Part shown: positions 43,222 through 52,028 of the stretch, in pieces
Numbering within the stretch: position 1 is the stretch's first letter
Layout of the letters: the number at the start of each line of letters is the position of its first letter
Origin: Microbacterium sp. lyk4-40-TSB-66
GTDB taxonomy: Bacteria > Actinomycetota > Actinomycetes > Actinomycetales > Microbacteriaceae
Direction: 5' to 3'
NCBI RefSeq assembly: GCF_030209475.1
Contig: NZ_JARVRW010000002.1
Coordinates: forward strand, 496,001 to 560,000
DNA length: 64,000 nucleotides
The notes under the pieces: model-generated
What the model saw: only the letters and a program-made list of their open reading frames with translations
What the model was told of the DNA's origin: nothing
Database searches by the model: none
Made by a program: the position numbers and the translations under genes

Positions 43222-44187
43222 TCAGGAGGCGAACGCCTCGGCGGCGGAGCGGTACAGCGTCGTGTACGCCTGGATGCCCTCGTCGAGGTAGAAGGTGCCG
43301 TCGAGGTAGACGATCTGCCCCTTCTGCACGGCGGGGACGTTCTTCAACGCCTCGGCGTTCTCGACGAGCTCCTTCGCCGAGACGTAGCCGTCTTCACCGA
43401 ACATCGCGTCGCGGTCGAGCACGAACAGCCACTCGGGGTTCGCTGCGGCGATGGCCTCGACGCTGATGTCGTCTCCGTGCGAAGCGTCTTCGGCCGATCG
43501 CTCGAGCGCGGGGGTGAGCCCCAGTGTCGGGAAGAGCACGCCGACGCCACGGCCCTCGCCGGGGGCGGCGTAGGCGATCTTGCCGCCCGAGGTGATCAGC
43601 CCCATCACGGTCTCCGACGGGTCGTACGCCGCTTTCGCGTCGGAGATCGCCGCGTCGAGATCTGCCGACAGCTTCGCCGCCTCGTCGCCCTTGCCGAAGA
43701 CCTGGCCCAGGATCTCGGTCTGACGCTTGAGCTCGGATGCGTGGTCTTCGCCCTCTCGAGGGCTCGTCTCGATCGTCGCCGGCTGGATCTCCTTCAACTG
43801 GTCGTAGATGTCGCGGAAGCGGTAGCCGCCCACGATCAGATCGGGCTCGGCCGCGAGGATGTTCTCGATGTTCGGCTCGCGATGCAGGCCCGCGTCGAGC
43901 ACCTCGTCCCCGCCGGAGAGTGTCGGCCAGAGGTCGTACATCAGGGGCTTCGGGGCGGCGGCGAGGGTCACTTCCCATTCGCTGAGCGTCTCGAAGGTCG
44001 TGTTGTCGAGGGCGACGACGCGTTCGGGGGCCACGGGCACCTCGATCGAGCCGTGGTTGTCTTCGACGGTCACGGTGGTCGCACCGGTTTCCTCGGTCGG
44101 CGCGGCGGCCCCCGAGGCGCAGCCGGTGAGGGCCAGGGCGGTCACCACGGTCGCGGCGACGAGGGGACGGAACAGGCGGGTACTCAT
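43222..44187 (-). CDS. Siderophore ABC transporter substrate-binding lipoprotein
   Basis: 321 residues. A lipoprotein signal peptide has the lipobox LTGC (cysteine about residue 23). The class III binding-protein fold shows PERVVALDNTTFETLSEW, NIENILAAEPDLIVGG, the long central helix region, and AEALKNVPAVQKGQIVYLDG. It resembles the YclQ/CeuE/FatB group, binding ferric catecholates or similar siderophores. A GGAGAG ribosome site precedes the ATG and a DtxR-type box lies 61 nt upstream, so expression is probably iron-repressed. Confidence 0.94.
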   Translation of the reverse strand: MSTRLFRPLVAATVVTALALTGCASGAAAPTEETGATTVTVEDNHGSIEVPVAPERVVALDNTTFETLSEWEVTLAAAPKPLMYDLWPTLSGGDEVLDAGLHREPNIENILAAEPDLIVGGYRFRDIYDQLKEIQPATIETSPREGEDHASELKRQTEILGQVFGKGDEAAKLSADLDAAISDAKAAYDPSETVMGLITSGGKIAYAAPGEGRGVGVLFPTLGLTPALERSAEDASHGDDISVEAIAAANPEWLFVLDRDAMFGEDGYVSAKELVENAEALKNVPAVQKGQIVYLDGTFYLDEGIQAYTTLYRSAAEAFAS

Positions 44188-44247
44188 ACGAATCTCTCCA
44201 GTGCTGTGTGCGGGTCGGTGACACGGACCGAGTCAGCCGACGGAGAG

Positions 44248-44266
44248 TTAGGGTAGCCTTGCCTTC
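44248..44266 (-). promoter_or_regulatory. DtxR/IdeR-type iron box
   Basis: TTAGGGTAGCCTTGCCTTC matches about 14 of 19 positions of the DtxR consensus, a partly palindromic site. It lies upstream of the siderophore-binding lipoprotein gene. The position fits iron-dependent repression of the importer operon. Confidence 0.75.
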
Positions 44267-44398
44267 GTATGAATGTCGAACTGCCGCCGGCAGCCCTTCG
44301 AGACGGGCCGGCGGTCTCTTCGGCGTGCCGCAGATCGCGGGCGGGATGGCGTGTGCGACCGCGCGCGTGTGGCGCAACCCGTGGTCGGCCGGCACCGC

Positions 44399-45388
44399 TC
44401 AGGCGCGCGCGGAGGAGTCGCCGCTCGCCTCCTCCGAGACGTACAGCGCGCACGTCGTGTCGTAGTAATCGCGCGTCTCGCCGGCGGAACGCAGGCCGAT
44501 CCGCTCGGCGACGGCCCCGGACACCGCGTTGGCCGGATTCGTGACGGCGATGACCCGATGGACGCCGTGACCGCGGGCAAGATCGAGCAGCGCCGCGGCC
44601 GCCTCGGTCGCGTACCCCTCGCCCCACGCGTCAGGATGGAAATGCCAACCGATCTCGACGTCGTCGGGACGCCCGCCTCCGACCCCCGCCGACCACGGGA
44701 TGCGCTTCAGCAGCACCGCGCCGAGCAGACGGCCGTCGGCGGTCTCGACCGCCCGCGCGCCGAGCAGACCCTCACCCAGCCCGGCCCAGCGCTCGAGGAG
44801 GGCATCCACCTCGCTCGGATCAGCCATCACGGCGCCGGTACCGATGAAGCGACGCACCTCGGGACGGCGGTACATGTCGAACAGGAACGCGCGGTCGTCG
44901 TCGTCGCGCGTCCATTCGCGCAGCACGAGACGATCCGTCACGAGGCGCGTGCGCCGCATCGGGACGTGCGGGATGCCGTCTTCGGCGAAGGGCGGGCCCG
45001 AGACGACGAAGCCGAACCGCCCGTACCAGCCGGCGAGGTGCGCCTGCGCGTCGAGCAGGATCGGGATGCCGGGGGCCTCGGCATCGAGGACCTCGACGGC
45101 CGCGCGCATGAGATCGGCCGCGATGCCCCTGCCCCGCGCGTCGGGGGCGGTCGCGACGCGCCCGATGCGCGTGTTCTGCGCCTCGCGGAGGATGCGCAAC
45201 GTGGCCAGTATCTCGTCGCCCTCCGTCGCCCACATGAGCTCGGCACCGGGCTCGATGTCGCGGCCGTCGATCTCGGGGTAGGCGGCCCGCTGCTCGACGA
45301 CGAACACGGTGACCCGAAGCCACAGCAGGCGGTACAGGGTGCCGGAGTCGATCGCCTCGACGGGCGCCCGGTGCAGGGTGACGACCAT
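44399..45388 (-). CDS. Fused ElaA-type and RimJ/L-type GNAT acetyltransferases
   Basis: 329 residues, twice the usual GNAT length. Residues 1-150 match ElaA: LYRLLWLRVTVFVVEQRAAYPEIDGRD, acetyl-CoA loop RVATAPDARGRGIAADLM, and LDAQAHLAGWYGRFGFVVSG. Residues 155-325 match the RimJ/RimL group: RLVLREWTRDDDD, GWHFHPDAWGEGYATEAAAALLDLA, VTNPANAVSGAVAERIGL. Both acetyl-CoA loops look intact. Substrates are unknown. No frameshift separates the halves. Confidence 0.9.
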   Translation of the reverse strand: MVVTLHRAPVEAIDSGTLYRLLWLRVTVFVVEQRAAYPEIDGRDIEPGAELMWATEGDEILATLRILREAQNTRIGRVATAPDARGRGIAADLMRAAVEVLDAEAPGIPILLDAQAHLAGWYGRFGFVVSGPPFAEDGIPHVPMRRTRLVTDRLVLREWTRDDDDRAFLFDMYRRPEVRRFIGTGAVMADPSEVDALLERWAGLGEGLLGARAVETADGRLLGAVLLKRIPWSAGVGGGRPDDVEIGWHFHPDAWGEGYATEAAAALLDLARGHGVHRVIAVTNPANAVSGAVAERIGLRSAGETRDYYDTTCALYVSEEASGDSSARA

Positions 45389-45531
45389 CGTCCGACCGTA
45401 TACCGCGGGTCCGACATCTCATCTCGAGGCCCCGCGGGAGATCCGCCCGAGCGGGGATGATCCCTCCCGCTTCACGCCGGCCCGCGACGGATCGATGGAC
45501 CGCTGTCGGAGGGGCGCGCTACCCTCCGGAC

Positions 45532-45822
45532 ATGTCATTCCAGTCGTACCTCGACAACATCGAAGCCAAGACGGGCCTGACCCCGCGCCAGTTCCTGGCG
45601 CTCGCGGAAGAGCGCGGATTCGGCGCCGGCACGAAGGCGACCCCCATCCTGCAGTGGTTGAAAGACGACTACGACCTCGGTCGTGGCCACGGCATGGCTC
45701 TCGTGCACGTCATCACCAAGGGCCCGCAGATCAGCGACGAGCACGTCGGTCGGGCAGGCCCCCACGGCGACAAGAGCGACACGCTGTGGCTCGACGGAGC
45801 GGCCAGCAACCCCGATCGCTGA
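45532..45822 (+). CDS. DUF4287 domain protein
   Basis: 96 residues. MSFQSYLDNIEAKTGLTPRQFLALAEERG, then ILQWLKDDYDLGRGHGMALVHVI, match DUF4287, a small helical domain of unknown function often seen near or fused to DUF5655. It is convergent with the MerR gene. CCGGAC lies just upstream of the ATG, with no strong ribosome site. Confidence 0.85.
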   Translation: MSFQSYLDNIEAKTGLTPRQFLALAEERGFGAGTKATPILQWLKDDYDLGRGHGMALVHVITKGPQISDEHVGRAGPHGDKSDTLWLDGAASNPDR

Positions 45823-45868
45823 CGTGACGCGGGCGGGGTCCGTTCGCCGAGAGGCGACGCGGTCCGGC

Positions 45869-46477
45869 TCAGCGCGTTCCGAAGAGGCGCGCGGCGGCGA
45901 CCTGCTCCGCCACGCGCCGCAGGGCCAGGATCAGCGGCTCCACGAGCGCGGTGCCGAGGACGACGTACCGCACGGCATCCTCGATCGACGTGTCGGGCGT
46001 GGCGGCGAGTTCCGCCTCGGCGATGGCGGAGAGGTGGGCGAGGTACGCGTCCATGACCCGCTCCGGAACGGTGAATCCCGCCCGGTCCAAGGCGGCGAGC
46101 GCCTGGGCCACCGCGGCGACCTGGTCGGGGAAGCACTTCTCCGCGTCGCCGCCCATGCGCTCGAGCAGTGCGGTCGCCGCCGAGAGGTCGATGTCGGCGG
46201 CGACGGCCGGGGTGACCGCCGCATTGGCGGCGCCGAGGAGGTCGTAGGGGTTCGCGGGGGGCTCCTCCAGCACGCCGACCACCTTTCGCACACCCGCGAT
46301 GCCGACGCCCGCATCGACGAGAGCACGGATGACGCCCAGACGCTGCACGTGCGCGACACCGTACGACGCCTGGGTGGGCGAGGTGCGCTCCCCCTCGGGC
46401 AAGAGTCTCTCGCGCAGGTAGTACTTGATCGTGGCGACCGGCACGCCGGCTCGCGTCGACAGTTCCGAGATCCGCAC
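45869..46477 (-). CDS. MerR-family transcriptional regulator
   Basis: 202 residues, GTG start. The N-terminal MerR HTH is RISELSTRAGVPVATIKYYLRERLLPEGERTSPTQASYG followed by the wing and dimerisation helix. The C-terminal helical domain (about 80-200) has no metal-type Cys cluster beyond one residue near C115, so metal sensing is unsupported. It faces a DUF4188 gene across a 70-nt region that contains a nested palindrome, its likely operator. It probably controls both genes. Confidence 0.92.
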   Translation of the reverse strand: MRISELSTRAGVPVATIKYYLRERLLPEGERTSPTQASYGVAHVQRLGVIRALVDAGVGIAGVRKVVGVLEEPPANPYDLLGAANAAVTPAVAADIDLSAATALLERMGGDAEKCFPDQVAAVAQALAALDRAGFTVPERVMDAYLAHLSAIAEAELAATPDTSIEDAVRYVVLGTALVEPLILALRRVAEQVAAARLFGTR

Positions 46478-46491
46478 CCGTACCCCCTTGA

Positions 46492-46535
46492 CTCGATAGC
46501 TCTACTATCCAACACTGGATAGCAACACTATCGAG
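46492..46535. promoter_or_regulatory. Nested palindromic operator between MerR and DUF4188 genes
   Basis: Outer arms CTCGATAG/CTATCGAG and inner arms CTATCCA/TGGATAG are both perfect and share one centre (46513.5). TTGACT at 46489 could be the -35 of the DUF4188 promoter. The symmetry fits a MerR dimer site. Confidence 0.75.
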
Positions 46536-46547
46536 TGAGGACGTGCC

Positions 46548-47048
46548 ATGGCATCCATCAATCCGGGTCGCATGACCCATCGTTACGACGGCGAGCTCGT
46601 CGTCTTCCACATCGGGATGACCGTCAACAAGTGGTGGCGGGCGGATCAGTGGATGCCACTCATGGGCGACATGCCGCGCATGCTGCGCGAGCTGAGCATG
46701 GACCCCGATTCGGGCCTGCTCGGGTTCTCGATGCTGCTCGGCGCGCGAGGACCCTACCTCGTGCAGTACTGGTCGTCGCTCGAGAAGCTCTACGCGTACG
46801 CCTCGGCGCCGCAGCAGGAGCACCGACCGGCGTGGACGCGCTTCAACAAGCGCGCGCGGAAGACCCCCGGTGCAGTCGGGATCTGGCACGAGACGCACGT
46901 GGTCGAACGGGCCGAGACCATCTACGTCGCGACGCCGCCGATGGGCCTGCCCAAGGCGACCGAGACGGTGCCGATCGCATCGCGCCACGACCGGGCGCGG
47001 GCGCGCGTGGCCGACGGCCGGACGCACGGCGACGCGACACGTGGCTGA
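46548..47048 (+). CDS. DUF4188 domain protein
   Basis: 166 residues. VVFHIGMTVNKWWRADQWMPLMGDMPRML, GLLGFSMLLGARGPYLVQYWSSLEKLYAYA and PGAVGIWHETHVV are DUF4188 landmarks. The domain resembles dimeric alpha/beta-barrel monooxygenase- or haem-binding-like proteins, but no catalytic role is established. It is divergent from a MerR gene, a pairing I recall as common, which suggests an inducible detoxification function; this is inference. Confidence 0.88.
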   Translation: MASINPGRMTHRYDGELVVFHIGMTVNKWWRADQWMPLMGDMPRMLRELSMDPDSGLLGFSMLLGARGPYLVQYWSSLEKLYAYASAPQQEHRPAWTRFNKRARKTPGAVGIWHETHVVERAETIYVATPPMGLPKATETVPIASRHDRARARVADGRTHGDATRG

Positions 47049-47064
47049 GGGCCAGACTGGGCCT

Positions 47065-47925
47065 ATGGCCTCGATCCTCACCACCGCTCCCGAGCTGCAC
47101 GCCGCCCTCACCGCGGGGGCGTACCCCGATGGCAGGTCCGTGCGCGTCCTCGACGTCCGCTGGCGACTCGACCGGCCGGACGGACTCCCCGCATACCGCG
47201 AGGGCCACATCCCCGGCGCGCAGTACGTCGATCTCGACCACGACCTCGCCGCCCACGGCGACCCGGCCGACGGGCGGCATCCGATCCCTGCGATCGCGAC
47301 CCTGCAGTCCGCCGCACGGCGATGGGGCATCGACGCGGGCGACACGGTCGTCGTGTACGACGATCTGAAGAACATGTCGAGCGCGAGGGCGTGGTGGCTG
47401 CTCCGCCATGCCGGCGTCGACGATGTGCGTCTGCTCGACGGATCGCTGCGGGCATGGACCGACGCCGGCTACGACCTCGAGGTCGGGGATGCCGAGACGC
47501 CTGCGCCGGGCTCGGTCTCGCTGTCGTACGGGGCCCTGCCGGTGCTCGATCTCGACGCCGTGGGCGGCTTCGCGGAGGAGGATCTGCTCCTGGACGCCCG
47601 CGCGGGCGAGCGCTACCGGGGCGAGGTCGAGCCGATCGACCCGCGCGCCGGACACGTGCCGGGCGCCGTGAGCGCCCCGACGACCGAGAACGTCGGCGCC
47701 GACGGGCGGTTCCATTCCCCCGAGGAGCTGCGGTCGAGGTTCCGGATGCTGGGGGCCGAGGACGGCGTGGCGGTCGGCGTCTACTGCGGTTCCGGCGTCA
47801 CGGCAATGCACCAGGCGGTGGCGCTCACCCTCGCGGGCTACGAACCTCGCGTGTTCCCCGGGTCGTGGAGCCAATGGTCGAATCACCCGGAGCTGCCCGT
47901 GGCCACCGGGCCGGAGCCCCGCTAG
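47065..47925 (+). CDS. Two-domain sulfurtransferase (thiosulfate/3-mercaptopyruvate type)
   Basis: 286 residues with two rhodanese domains. The first (1-140) holds VRVLDVRWRLDRPDG and GHIPGAQYVDLDHDL, but its active-loop position lacks a cysteine (YDDLKNMSSARAWW). The second (155-280) has the active Cys in VGVYCGSGVTA, near residue 243. This is the standard tandem layout with an inactive N-terminal domain. It transfers sulfane sulfur from thiosulfate or 3-mercaptopyruvate to an acceptor. It lies 16 nt after the DUF4188 gene and may share its transcript. Confidence 0.93.
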   Translation: MASILTTAPELHAALTAGAYPDGRSVRVLDVRWRLDRPDGLPAYREGHIPGAQYVDLDHDLAAHGDPADGRHPIPAIATLQSAARRWGIDAGDTVVVYDDLKNMSSARAWWLLRHAGVDDVRLLDGSLRAWTDAGYDLEVGDAETPAPGSVSLSYGALPVLDLDAVGGFAEEDLLLDARAGERYRGEVEPIDPRAGHVPGAVSAPTTENVGADGRFHSPEELRSRFRMLGAEDGVAVGVYCGSGVTAMHQAVALTLAGYEPRVFPGSWSQWSNHPELPVATGPEPR

Positions 47926-49244
47926 GCCCAGAGGTCGCTGACCGGGACCGCCCTTCCCAGGACGTTCTGCGCGGCGCGGTGCCCCGAGAGCATCGCGCCG
48001 GGCACGGTCGCAGGATCGTCGCCCCACGTCGCCTCCCCCGCCAAATGCAGGACACCCCCGACCGGCTCGGCGAGATCGTCGTGGTCGGCACCGACCGAAC
48101 CCGGCAGCATGTACGCATAGGAGCCGCGCGAGAACGGGTCGTCCTGCCAGCGGGTGACGACCGCGCTGGTGGGCTCGGGCACCGCGTCACCGTAGAGCCG
48201 GCGCAGCTGCGCGAGGGTGGAGGCCACGATCTCGTCGTCGCTCCAGGCCCGCGTGGCGAGCGCCGCGGGTCCGGCGGCGAAGGTCAGCAGCGCGGGTTCG
48301 TCATGCAGGCGCCCCAGGTCGTACCAGGAGTGCCACCACTGCCCCTCGTCACCGAGTTGACGGATGCCGTACACCCCGGCGTCCCAGAAGCGTTCGGCGA
48401 ATCGCAGCACGACCTTCTCGAACGCGTTCATCCGTAGGAGGCCGAGCGCGCGGCGGTGCCGTTCGGGCAGCGCGGGCTCGATGACGACGTCTCCGGCGTT
48501 CAGGACGCCGACCGGCACGGTCACCACCGCGTCGGCGGCGGCGAAGGTGCCGCGGTCGGTGTCGACCTCCACCCCGGTCGTCGACCACCGCACGTGCGTC
48601 GCGACGTGTTCGAGGCGGAGGTCGAGTCCCTCGGCGAGATGCTGCGCGAGCTCGTCGTATCCCTGTGGAAAGACCACCTCGTCGCCGTTCACGGTGTCGT
48701 CGTCCAGGCCGTGAGCGCCGAGTCCCTCCATTCCGACCCCGTACTGCTCCTGGGCGCGCCGGTCGTTGTACTCGCGCACGCGCTCCTCGCGCTCCGCATC
48801 CCAGTCCTGCATCGCCAGAGCCGCCCCCACGACATCGGCGTACGTCGCGTCGGCCGGGGCGTCGGCGATCACCTCGACCAGCGTCGCGTTGAGCGCGCGC
48901 ACGTCGTCGGCGTACTGCCGCACGGCGACGGCGTCGAGCCGACGGCCCTCCGCATCGAAATAGGTCAACGGACGACTGTCGGGTTGGTACCCGCCGACCG
49001 TGAACTCCACCATCGGCATGCCGAAGGCCCGTGCCGCCTCGGCGACCGGGCTGTCGGTTATGCCGTGGATCCACGAGGCTCCGCGGTCGGTGATGTGCCC
49101 GTCGGTGCGGTCGGTGAAGACGCGGCCGCCCACGCGGTCGCGCGCTTCCAGCACGACGACACGGCGTCCCGCCCCAGCGAGCAATCGAGCGGCGGCGAGA
49201 CCCGCCACCCCCGCGCCCACGACGATGGTGTCGACCGTCTCCAT
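47922..49244 (-). CDS. Flavin-containing amine oxidase family protein
   Basis: 440 residues. The start METVDTIVVGAG was chosen because GGAGG stands 5 nt upstream. The FAD dinucleotide motif GAGVAGLAAARLL is followed by VLEARDRVGGR (GG-Rossmann doublet). The C-terminal amine-oxidase signature is GGVLHLAGEATWGDDPATVPGAMLSG. It resembles monoamine/polyamine oxidases, and the substrate is unspecified. Its stop overlaps the convergent sulfurtransferase stop by 4 nt. Confidence 0.92.
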   Translation of the reverse strand: METVDTIVVGAGVAGLAAARLLAGAGRRVVVLEARDRVGGRVFTDRTDGHITDRGASWIHGITDSPVAEAARAFGMPMVEFTVGGYQPDSRPLTYFDAEGRRLDAVAVRQYADDVRALNATLVEVIADAPADATYADVVGAALAMQDWDAEREERVREYNDRRAQEQYGVGMEGLGAHGLDDDTVNGDEVVFPQGYDELAQHLAEGLDLRLEHVATHVRWSTTGVEVDTDRGTFAAADAVVTVPVGVLNAGDVVIEPALPERHRRALGLLRMNAFEKVVLRFAERFWDAGVYGIRQLGDEGQWWHSWYDLGRLHDEPALLTFAAGPAALATRAWSDDEIVASTLAQLRRLYGDAVPEPTSAVVTRWQDDPFSRGSYAYMLPGSVGADHDDLAEPVGGVLHLAGEATWGDDPATVPGAMLSGHRAAQNVLGRAVPVSDLWA

Positions 49245-49414
49245 GTGTCCTCCGGGCTCTCGGTTCCCGCGACGGTACTGCGGTCGCGGGGGTGGCGGCA
49301 TCCGCCGCTACGGAGAACGGTCGCTGCCCGGGTGGACGCCGCGTACAGCCTCAGCCGGCCCCGGCCCGCGTTCCGACCTTCCCGGCAGCGGAACCGATCG
49401 ATAGGCTCCGGCTC

Positions 49415-49606
49415 ATGGGGACGGACGAACGCGCACGTCGAGGGTGGGACGCCCTGCTGCGGAGAATCGGCCTGCGCCGGGAACGCCCCTTGCACGACGA
49501 CCTGCGACGCGCCGGCCGAACAGGCGGCACCTCGCCCGCCGATGCGTCGCAGCGGGCGACGGGATTCACGGCGTGGACGAGGATCGGCGGCGGCGGCGCG
49601 ATGTGA
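49415..49606 (+). CDS. Possible small basic protein
   Basis: 63 residues, Arg-rich (ERARRGWDALLRRIGLRRERPLHDDLRRAGRTGG). TAGGCT lies 7 nt before the ATG, matching leaderless starts elsewhere in the window. No family is recognised, and the Arg richness could be a by-product of GC content, so this call is tentative. It is convergent with the HAD gene. Confidence 0.4.
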   Translation: MGTDERARRGWDALLRRIGLRRERPLHDDLRRAGRTGGTSPADASQRATGFTAWTRIGGGGAM

Positions 49607-49609
49607 GGC

Positions 49610-50428
49610 TCAGGCCTCGGGGAACAGCTCCGCGAGGGTGGTCGGGACGCCATGGTCGGTGTTCGAGGGGGCGCGATGACGTGCGCGGGCGACGACCTCC
49701 GGGTGGGCGTTGGCCATGGCGTACGACCAGTCGGCGGCATCCATCATCTCGAGATCGTTGAGGTAGTCGCCGAACGCCGCCGTCTGCGCGGGAGTGACCG
49801 CGAGGGCGGCCTGCAACCGGCGGAGGGCCGTGCCCTTGTCGACGCCCGGGTTCATGATGTCGACCCAGTGCGGCGACGAGACCACCACGCGATGCGTCGC
49901 CGCGATCTCGTCGAGTGCGCGTCCCACGCTGTGTGCGGCCACGGCGAAGTCGTAGACGGCGATCTTGAGGACGTCGTCGTCGACGGCGAGCACGTCGTCG
50001 ACCTCCTCGAGCGCGGCGTAGTAGGTCGACGCCTGAGCCCGGAAGGCGTCGTCGGTGCGCTCGATGTAGGCGGAGCGCTTGCCGCAGACGACGACACCGA
50101 GGTCGTACCCCTCGGCCGCGAGGGACCGCAGTCGACCCACCGCGCGTTCCACGACTCGTCGGTCGAGCGCATCGGACGCCACCTCGACCCCGGCGCGCAC
50201 GACGTACGCTCCGTTCTCGGCGATGAAGGTCATCGCATCCGCCGCCTCGCCGAACGTGGCGCGCAGGGTCGCGAGCTGCCTTCCGGATGCCGGGACGAAG
50301 GCGACTCCGCGGTCCGCGAGTCGCGGGAGGAGCGCCCACAGCGGTTCGGGGACGTTCCCGTCGCCGTCGAGCAGCGTGCCGTCCATGTCGACGGCGACCA
50401 AGCGGATGTCGTGGGTCACGGCATCCAT
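49610..50428 (-). CDS. Cof-type HAD-IIB phosphatase
   Basis: 272 residues from MDAVTHDIRLV. HAD motif I is DMDGTLL (Asp14, Asp16), motif II FVPASGRQLATLR, motif III the lysine near GVDKGTALRRL, and motif IV AFGDYLNDLEMMDAA. The C2B cap lies between motifs II and III (about 85-195). These enzymes dephosphorylate sugar phosphates or flavin/PLP compounds. The substrate is not predictable. It is divergent from the methyltransferase gene. Confidence 0.93.
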   Translation of the reverse strand: MDAVTHDIRLVAVDMDGTLLDGDGNVPEPLWALLPRLADRGVAFVPASGRQLATLRATFGEAADAMTFIAENGAYVVRAGVEVASDALDRRVVERAVGRLRSLAAEGYDLGVVVCGKRSAYIERTDDAFRAQASTYYAALEEVDDVLAVDDDVLKIAVYDFAVAAHSVGRALDEIAATHRVVVSSPHWVDIMNPGVDKGTALRRLQAALAVTPAQTAAFGDYLNDLEMMDAADWSYAMANAHPEVVARARHRAPSNTDHGVPTTLAELFPEA

Positions 50429-50550
50429 CCTTCCAGGCAGGGATCGCGGCCCGAAAACTTCCCAACCCCTGGGAGGTCCCCGGGATGCGCAGGAGTGCAT
50501 GCGATTATGAGAAAGACGATCGCCCGATCGCGCCGACCAATGGAGAGCGG

Positions 50551-51141
50551 ATGCCCCCCATCTGGAGACGACTCGTTCCCCGCAGCGTGCGTCTGCGCAG
50601 CCGTTTGCGACTGAAGAACGGTCGCTGGCGTCTCGCGACGCCCGACCGCGTGCTGCTCGAGGACGTCATCGTGCCCGAGTTCCTGGGCAAGGACGACATC
50701 CGCCGGATGCTCGACGTCGGAGTCGCGTGGTACACCCGCACCTATCCGCGGCTCTACCGAGGCATCGAGTACCACACGATCGACGTCGACCCGGCGATGC
50801 AGCGGATCGCCGGGCGCAATCACCACACCCTCTCGATGACCGACCTCGCGACGGTCTACCCCGCCGACACCTTCGATCTGGTCGTGTGCAACGGCGTGTT
50901 CGGGTGGGGGCTCGACACCGCCGACGACGTGGCGCGCGGCCTCGAGGCCTGCGCGAACGTGCTGCGGCCGGGTGGGTGGCTCGTTGTCGGGTGGAACGAC
51001 ATGGAGGGGCGGCGCATCCCCGACCTCGATACGCTCGCGGCCCTTCGCTTCGAGCGCGCCGTGCTTCCCGCGGCTCGTGCCGACCACGTGGTGACGTCGA
51101 CGCCCTACGCCCACCGATACGACTTCTTCACCCGCCGGTGA
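50551..51141 (+). CDS. Class I SAM-dependent methyltransferase-like protein
   Basis: 196 residues from MPPIWRRLVPR, with GGAGAG 6 nt upstream. IRRMLDVGVAWYTRTYPRLYRGIEYHTIDVDPAMQR is a variant of SAM motif I (LDVGVAWYT instead of DxGxGxG) followed by the acidic end of beta 2. DTFDLVVCNGVFGWGLD gives motif IV, and VLRPGGWLVVGWND is the post-motif. The altered glycine motif lowers certainty of catalysis. Its stop overlaps the PIG-L start by 4 nt, so it is coupled to a deacetylase, suggesting a shared glycan or natural-product substrate. Confidence 0.82.
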   Translation: MPPIWRRLVPRSVRLRSRLRLKNGRWRLATPDRVLLEDVIVPEFLGKDDIRRMLDVGVAWYTRTYPRLYRGIEYHTIDVDPAMQRIAGRNHHTLSMTDLATVYPADTFDLVVCNGVFGWGLDTADDVARGLEACANVLRPGGWLVVGWNDMEGRRIPDLDTLAALRFERAVLPAARADHVVTSTPYAHRYDFFTRR

Positions 51142-52028
51142 GCGCGTCGACGCCGATGATCGCCGGGATCTGGGCCCACTACGACGACGATCTGCTCTTC
51201 GGCGTCCCGACCATCGATCGGGCGATCCTCGCCGGTCACGGTATTCGACAGCTCTTCCTGACCGCCTCCGACGCCGGGAGCGGCATGTCGTCGTACGTCG
51301 ACGGTCGCGAGACGGGGATCCGCGCCGCGTACGACGTGATGCGCGGGTCGTCCACGCCCTGGTCGGATCGACGGACGGTGCTGTCGAACGGCGTCGCCGT
51401 CACGACGACCTCACCGGACGACGACCCGCGGATCTCCCTCTCGTTCCTGCGCCTGCCGGACGGCGGGCTCACGGGTCGCGGCTGGTACGCGACCGAGTAC
51501 CGGACGATCACGAAGCTCTTCGACGGGGAGGTGTCCTCGCTGACGACGCTCGACACCGGCCAAGACCTCACCGTCGCGCGGCTCATCACCACCGTCGCCG
51601 CCTTCGTCACCGATGCGGGAGCGGGCGAGGTGCTCACGACGCTGCCCGATTTCGCGCCGGCGAGCGAGGGCGATCACCCCGATCACGGCGGTGCGGGCCG
51701 ACTCGTCGCCGCCGCCGTCGATGCGGGACTCCTCGACGGCGCGAGCGTCCGGTATGCCGTCGGGTACCCGGGCCGCACCTGGCCGGCCAACCTCGATGAC
51801 GAGGCGGTCGCCCGCAAGCTCTCGGTCTTCGCCGCCTACGGCGCGCACGACGAGGTCGTCCGCCGCGACCTGGAGGCGTACCTCGCGATCCCCGGCCTCG
51901 GCGACTGGCTGCAACGCGAGCACCTGATCGACGACCACGACATCGCGCGGGCCCCCCGGTCGTCCGCCCATGCGGGGGGCGACGCGGAAGCGGCGCCGGG
52001 TCGAGCGAGGGTACCCGGCCACGCCTGA
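51138..52028 (+). CDS. PIG-L family deacetylase
   Basis: 296 residues, GTG start inside the GTGA overlap with the methyltransferase gene. The zinc motif AHYDDDLLFG replaces the usual AHPDDE form, with the second zinc histidine in EGDHPDHGGAGRLV. PIG-L enzymes remove N-acetyl groups from GlcNAc-type sugars, as MshB does in mycothiol synthesis; this one is not clearly MshB. Coupled translation with a methyltransferase hints at a sugar-modifying pair. Confidence 0.87.
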   Translation: MSASTPMIAGIWAHYDDDLLFGVPTIDRAILAGHGIRQLFLTASDAGSGMSSYVDGRETGIRAAYDVMRGSSTPWSDRRTVLSNGVAVTTTSPDDDPRISLSFLRLPDGGLTGRGWYATEYRTITKLFDGEVSSLTTLDTGQDLTVARLITTVAAFVTDAGAGEVLTTLPDFAPASEGDHPDHGGAGRLVAAAVDAGLLDGASVRYAVGYPGRTWPANLDDEAVARKLSVFAAYGAHDEVVRRDLEAYLAIPGLGDWLQREHLIDDHDIARAPRSSAHAGGDAEAAPGRARVPGHA

